64,000 nt of DNA. Origin: Tanypteryx hageni. Its lineage: Eukaryota; Arthropoda; Insecta; Odonata; Petaluridae. Each line of letters starts with the position of its first letter. Within the stretch, counting starts at the first letter, position 1. The translations under genes were made by a program, and so were the position numbers. The notes beneath the pieces are model-generated. The model saw only the letters and a program-made list of their open reading frames with translations, ran no database searches and had not been told where the DNA came from. The DNA lies in contig CM054120.1 in assembly GCA_028673005.1 (NCBI GenBank), forward strand, positions 60,076,057 through 60,140,056, written 5' to 3'. This document shows, piece after piece, positions 59,020-64,000 of this stretch.

Positions 59020-59415
59020 ATGCCACAGGTCTGAAATCTCGGGTATATTGTTATATTAGATGACCAACTGACGAGAAAAATAGAAAGTCACAAAAATTTA
59101 ATATTTAAGGGGTTCTTTTAACCCCAATGTTCCATTTCATTACCCCATAAGAAAAGCATGGGATTCAGTGCAAGGCTTTCTAAAAATGCATTTTAGAATT
59201 ACTGAAATTTAGGATGCGAATTCAAGAAAAAATCAGTTGTCTAGATGAAAGAACGTAGTTCTTAATCCTTTTAGGGACAAGTCACATAATTACCGAATTA
59301 GCGTAAATAGTTGTTTTTAATTAGAAAAAGTGTGCATTTTTCCTCTCGTCAACAACGGAAATGTATAAACACCATGGCAACGATAAAATTGCTTTTATAT
59401 GGACCTTTAATGATC
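59020..59415 (-). repeat. Interspersed repeat family R1, minus-strand copy
   Basis: Reverse complement of 9020-9480: AACCCCAATGTTCCATTTCA, AAAGCATGGGATTCAGTGCA and ACCGAATTAGCGTAAATA appear in inverse order and orientation. Confidence 0.8.
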
Positions 59416-60430
59416 TTAATGGAAATTTTAGGCGTTTAAATGCTTTTAAGGGAAATAAATACCGCCATAATGATTTATAGTGGAACTTCCAAGCATTTTA
59501 AAAATTTTCCAATATTGAAATAAACTTTAAAAATTCAATTCGTAGTCTTTTCAATTTTCCCTAATCCATAAATTCTACATTAAAATAGTATAAGAAAAAT
59601 AAAAAGGAGAAAAAAAAGGTTTTTCACGATGCACTTTTTTATGTGCGCTCAAAATTAGAAAATGGATTCTTCTGCCCTCAACTTGAATAAATTTGGTATG
59701 CAGGATAAAAGTGGGACGTAATGCATACATTTTGGAAGTATATTACTGATGCACGTTATTGATTAATAAGATTGTCATAGAATTTTGATAATTGATAGTA
59801 TTTTCTAGAATTTCTATTGAACCGTTGCATTTTTGCGATTTAAATGGCATTTTATTATTTTGTTGCCATGGAGATGATTATTACCGAACGCGGCTTATTA
59901 TCGTCTTTATCTAATAACACAATACTAAGAGAACCTTTATGCAAACTTGTGGATAAACACCCTTTCTTCAATGACATCATCGACTGTTGTGCTACAATAA
60001 AAGATAGAAGATGTTATTTGATCTACATGAATTAGGGTAAGTTTTAAAAATGGATTTTCATGTTTAAAACTTCACCTACTTAACAGTTTTGAAGCCACAA
60101 AAGTGCTCAATTTACATCAGATATGACGTAAAATTTGATAATATGAGTGTAGCTGATGTAGATAAAATTCGAAGCATTCTTGGAGTAAGGTTAATGACAA
60201 AAAAGACAACTGTATTTATATGTATTCTACCATTCCCCTAGTACCTCAAATGCAAAGTTTCTAGAATTTTTTTGAAATATGGTTATCTGAGATTGCAGAG
60301 AAATAGGTGATTTCCTAATAGGGGGTGATTTTAGTATTGATTTGAGCAAATAGAAGTGATATTAAAAAACATTAATTGCCATTATTAAGTTGTATGTTGG
60401 GAAGCGATTAGTGAATCAACCAACCAGCAT
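59416..60430. other. Unassigned; one 63-codon frame
   Basis: The frame 59844-60035 (MAFYYFVAMEMIITERGLL...) has no recognised family. The rest is A+T-rich and non-coding. Confidence 0.35.
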
Positions 60431-60865
60431 TTTGTTCACTAAAAATATGTCCTGATCACAATTTTTAGAGCTTCTTCAACGGATATAGTAATTTCCATAG
60501 ATCCTGCTGATCTAACCCACTTGAACTTCCGCTGGTAGTTGGATTTCAAGTGCGGGTTTATATTTACGTAGAAGATCGCCATAGTATTAGCAGATTCCCT
60601 TAATCTTCAATGACAGTGAGTTGACGTTTAAATTCACTATGTTTTTCAGAAATAGACAAGTGAGTTCGCATGAATTCAGTGTTTCTATAGAAAAACCTTG
60701 TTTCTAAATCACTTATCACTGCATCTAACAATGGAATATAAATTGATCTTCGATAGTATTCTTCTGGAGTCGAATATGGAATGTTTGATCTGTTCATTTA
60801 CTTTTTGCTCACACGGGGAATCTCGATCTTTACATCTAACCATGAAAAAAGCTCTGAAACTTTGG
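60430..60865 (-). pseudogene. hAT transposase fragment, minus strand
   Basis: The minus strand reads VKIEIPRVSKK, a stop (in place of the usual Gln), then MNRSNIPYSTPEEYYRR, SIYIPLLDAVISDLETRF (to 60600), and downstream NINPHLKSNYQRKFKWV and SVEEALKIVI. This is the late catalytic region of hAT transposases of the ZMYM1 / 52-kDa repressor-like group (PEEYYRRSxxIPxLD line). Two stops interrupt it and the C-terminal dimerisation region is not seen. The N-terminal side is lost where a LINE begins at about 60943, possibly cut by its insertion. Confidence 0.72.
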
Positions 60866-60942
60866 AGAATATGACGGAAAATTCATCATTACAGTTGATG
60901 CATTGGTTTTTTTAAATTGAAAGGAGATCATTAACAAACGTC

Positions 60943-62365
60943 CACAAACGTCTTCTCTCTTTCACTCTCCCATATATCTCCTCTGAACAGCATGGATTTT
61001 TACCTGGTAGTTACTGCTTAACAAATTTATCTGTCTTACATTATAATATTACTAAAGCTTTTGAAAAATCATCCGAACTGGATGTTTGTTACATATATTT
61101 AGCAAAGGCTTTCGATACTGAGGATCATGTTCTTCTTCTGTCATCGTTTCAACATTCATGGATCTTTTCTTTCCCTAATCACTAGTTTCTTACACTCCCG
61201 CACGCAAAGAGTTGTAATAGATTGTTTTTATTCATCTCTTTCCCCCGTAACATCAGGTGTACCGCAAGGAAGTGTTCTCGGACCTCTACTCTTCACACTT
61301 TACATTGATGACATAGTTAATACTATCAAAGGTCAAAAGTGTAACGTCCTTCTTTATGCTGACGACTGTAAGGTTTTTAAGCAAATTAATAATTCATACG
61401 ATAGCGACTGTCTACAAAATTGTCTTTCGAAGATTTCCGACTGGTGTCAAATATGGAAATTAACACCAAATCCTAATAAATGTACGCTTCTCTCTTTCAC
61501 TCTACGAAAAAAGCCTATCGCTACCTTCCATTCCCTTAGTGACACTCCAATCCGGAAGGTCTTCTCTCAAAAAGGTCTTGGTGTAATCTTTGATAGAAAA
61601 TTATCTTTCTCTCTCCACATTGATAAAACCACATCTAAGGCCATGTCTATTCTTAGTCTTCTATACCGATTTAAGGAGATAAATGATCCTTTAGCACTTA
61701 AATCATTTTTCTCAGCCTTCCTTCTCCCAATCCTGGACTACTGCTGTCCCGTTTGGGCCACAGCATCTCCGAATACACTCAAGTGTCTTGATCGTCCATT
61801 GAATTTCTTCCTTGCGATCGCGAAGAACCGTGTTCCTGCCTTTCGTTCGCTAAGTAAACAAGGTGTTCTCGCCGCTCTTAAACTGCGTCCTCTGCATCTC
61901 AGGCGGCAATATTTTGATTTCCATTTCCTTCACACTTCGGTGAATGGTCTCTACAAGTCCACTGATATTTGTTCTTTTTTCTCTACGTGTCCCATCACGT
62001 TCCACTCGTTTGTGCTCTCTCTTTCATCTTCCGCCTTTCCGGCTATCTATATCCCAAAGGTCGCTTTTTTACCGCATTCCCACCTCATTTAATGCTTTAC
62101 AAAAGGTAGCACCCTCGCTGGATATAACATGTAGGTCCTCGCTCCTCCGTGCCTCCACGGGTGGCGAATGTCTCTGAAAAGCTGTCTTGATTCTGCAATT
62201 TTAATTTTTATTACATCCATCTTATGTGTTAATTTCTGTTTTTATATATATTTTGATATGTATAGGTATTTTGTTATATATATATTTTTTGAAATATTGT
62301 TTTGGGTGTATCCAATGTAAAGGCCAATGTGCTGTTTTTGGACCAAAATAAATAAATAAATAAAA
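60943..62365 (+). pseudogene. 5'-truncated non-LTR retrotransposon (CR1/Jockey-like RT)
   Basis: Reverse transcriptase pieces: ISSEQHGFLPGSYCLTNL and a motif A line YIYLAKAFDTEDH in which the catalytic Asp is replaced by Tyr (about 60995-61130). After a frameshift near 61130, a 321-codon frame (61127-62092) holds SGVPQGSVLGPLL (motif B), LLYADDCKVF with YADD at 61355-61366 (motif C intact), GLGVIFDRKLSFSLHID and LPILDYCCPVWATA. Another frameshift near 62040-62080 displaces the family-typical end FYRIPTSFNALQK. The 3' region ends in AAATAAATAAATAAATAAA at about 62347-62365, a tail typical of CR1/Jockey-like elements. The endonuclease and ORF1 are missing. The clade is not certain. Confidence 0.88.
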
Positions 62366-62475
62366 GGAATAGAAGCAACAGTTATGTCAACAGTTTTCTT
62401 CTGGAATTTTTGACTTAATGGTAAACACAAGTAAAATACAGACAGTTGACATTACAAAGCTACTACAAATTCTAT

Positions 62476-62654
62476 ATCCCGCAAGAGGCGTAACTACAGT
62501 TTTGAGAACCAAAGGCAAATGATTAAAATGATTTAACAAAATTAAATAAAAAGAAATATCCTATAATGTTTTATTTAACATTGTAAATACGTAATAAAAA
62601 ATACTCTACATTCGAATTGCACATTTAATTACATTGCGCATACACAATACAAAA
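62476..62654. mobile_element. Possible hAT terminus and subterminal sequence
   Basis: AGAGGCGTAACTACAGTTTT near 62482 resembles the GGGGCGTAACTA subterminal line common at hAT ends. It may be the left end of the element whose right part reappears at 63366, with an R2 copy inserted between. This is a guess without target duplication. Confidence 0.35.
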
Positions 62655-63245
62655 CAATCTTTATATATAAATACTCAATGTCTCTCCTTCTGCCTGTCCG
62701 TCTGTCTGTCTGTCGGTCCGTCTTTCTGTCCATACGTCCCCCCTTTTATCTCTTGAACAGTTTGTCAGAGACAAATGCTGTAAACGCCATTTTGTTTCTG
62801 GCAACTAGGAAACCCAGGGAAAACTATTTTCGACTCCGGGAGACGATTGTATTTTTCCATATGTTCACACAGAAGTTTCGATTTTTCAAGATACAAGGTT
62901 TATATCTTTAATTCATTCAAATTAGTAAATATGGACCGAATTTCTCCACTTATCCTTATTCGACGATAAAACTACAAAATATCTTATTCTTGCAATGCTT
63001 AGATGTTACACAGGAGAATTTGTCAGAAACAAGGATTTCTTTTTGAAATTTTATGGCTTTTTGATACTCTATCCAGTGGTTGCCAAGGCGACACGCATTG
63101 TTGCCTCCGATTGAATTAGCATTTATTTAGCCTTAAAATAGACGAAAGAATTGCGTTATTCGCTTCGCGCATTTTATGAAGCATCGAAATTATAGTTGTA
63201 AGTAATGCCAACCTTAATATATTTCAAATTAATAATTAAAGATTA
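62655..63245 (-). repeat. Interspersed repeat family R2, fullest minus-strand copy
   Basis: Reverse complement of 36880-37405: starts in ATATATAAATACTCAATGTC and a CTGTCTGTCTGTCGG run, then GGACCGAATTTCTCC (about 62934), and ends in CGTTATTCGCTTCGCGC at about 63155-63171. Together the two copies define a unit of roughly 530-590 bp. Confidence 0.78.
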
Positions 63246-63365
63246 TTTTTATTCAGTAGACTTGCGTGTGGGCTGTGGGCATTTTTAGCAATTGTCGAAA
63301 AGAAAAAATCTTCTTTCTAAATTTCAATACTGGAATGTTACCTTTTCGTATGGGAGAGACAATTA

Positions 63366-64000
63366 AAGTTGCAGATATAAATTATAAAAACAAACATTAC
63401 ATTCAAAATATCAGTGGTCTAATTTTATAAGGAGAAATTGGCTATTAATACTTTTAAACATCCTAATTTCTAAATTCGCAGAATATTTTGCGGGTGCCAC
63501 TAGTTTCTTCAATTAAAAACATCAATAAAGTAAAAGAATTTAAATTTACATTTTTTATATTAAAAACAAATTATATTTTTACATTATACTAAAAAATTAA
63601 AAATAATTTTATTTATATTGTAGGTATTACATACAATTTAAATCACCCTTATCGATTTCATCCTAGCAAATTTGTTAATTACTATATCCCAATTTGATAT
63701 ATTTTCTTAAAATCTGAGATATCTAGGGACAAAATTGCTAGATTTTTTAATCATTTTGTCGCCATACAACTACGCAGGTAATTTTTAATCAACTTTATCT
63801 TCGAAAAACCTCTTTCCATGGATGCTACTGAAATTGGGAGAGTCAAATAAATCATATGTGCTGTGCAAACGTTGCAATAATCAGATGCTAGTTCCATTTA
63901 ATAATCAGAAGTTCCAAATATTCCTTAACATCCTTGCACTCGTTTAATCCTCATAAATGAATTTCTTGTTAGTGTTATTAATTCGTCTTGCAAACTTCGA
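63366..64000 (-). pseudogene. ZMYM1-like hAT fragment at window end
   Basis: Matches 22916-23500. The minus strand near 63890-63720 reads ISVASMERGFSKIKLIKN, then YLRSCMATK, a stop, and LKNLAILSLDISDF. It is more decayed than the copy at 22916 and carries about 40 bp extra near 63541-63590. It continues past the window. Confidence 0.78.

Overview
This is eukaryotic nuclear DNA, A+T-rich, with no operons, no long intact reading frames and no protein-coding host gene that I can recognise. The mix of a Jockey-type LINE, another non-LTR element, a Penelope-like element with a GIY-YIG endonuclease, several hAT DNA transposons and a pogo/Tigger-like MITE fits an arthropod best. The species cannot be named from the sequence. 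I see no rRNA gene, CRISPR array or convincing functional tRNA.

The window is best read as a layered graveyard of mobile elements on two duplications. Duplication 1 (direct): window positions 1-7452 correspond, in the same order, to 25767-45433. Copy 1 carries a 1.65-kb hAT insertion (4106-5750) with exact 8-bp target duplications; copy 2 keeps the empty site (44085-44092). Copy 2 is stretched to about 19.7 kb because it also holds a Jockey fragment (26027-26880), a Penelope-like element (28700-31261), a 3.68-kb block (33877-37554) flanked by a 6-bp direct repeat, and a 4.9-kb block (about 38964-43867). Duplication 2 (direct): about 13065-16329 corresponds to 19897-22915. It is a roughly 3-kb unit with an internal array of about six units of about 142 bp, each carrying a GGGnnnCCACAAT-like box.

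The right part (56-64 kb) is a pile-up of hAT remnants: a ZMYM1-like hAT with a TTF-type zinc finger, interrupted by a ZBED5-like hAT remnant; a minus-strand hAT fragment; and another at the window end. A 5'-truncated non-LTR element (60943-62365) ends in a (TAAA)n-like tail. Between these lie two uncharacterised interspersed repeat families (called R1 and R2 here), CT/GA-rich tracts, a foldback element with arms of about 175 bp (40833-41234), a near-perfect 82-bp palindrome, and degenerate tRNA-like modules.

All coding remnants carry stops, frameshifts or lost catalytic residues, so nothing here looks like an active autonomous element. Non-autonomous pieces such as the MITE, the foldback and R1/R2 may have been mobilised by relatives elsewhere in the genome. 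Long stretches (9.7-12.3, 17.4-19.9, 45.4-55.8 kb) show nothing I can assign.
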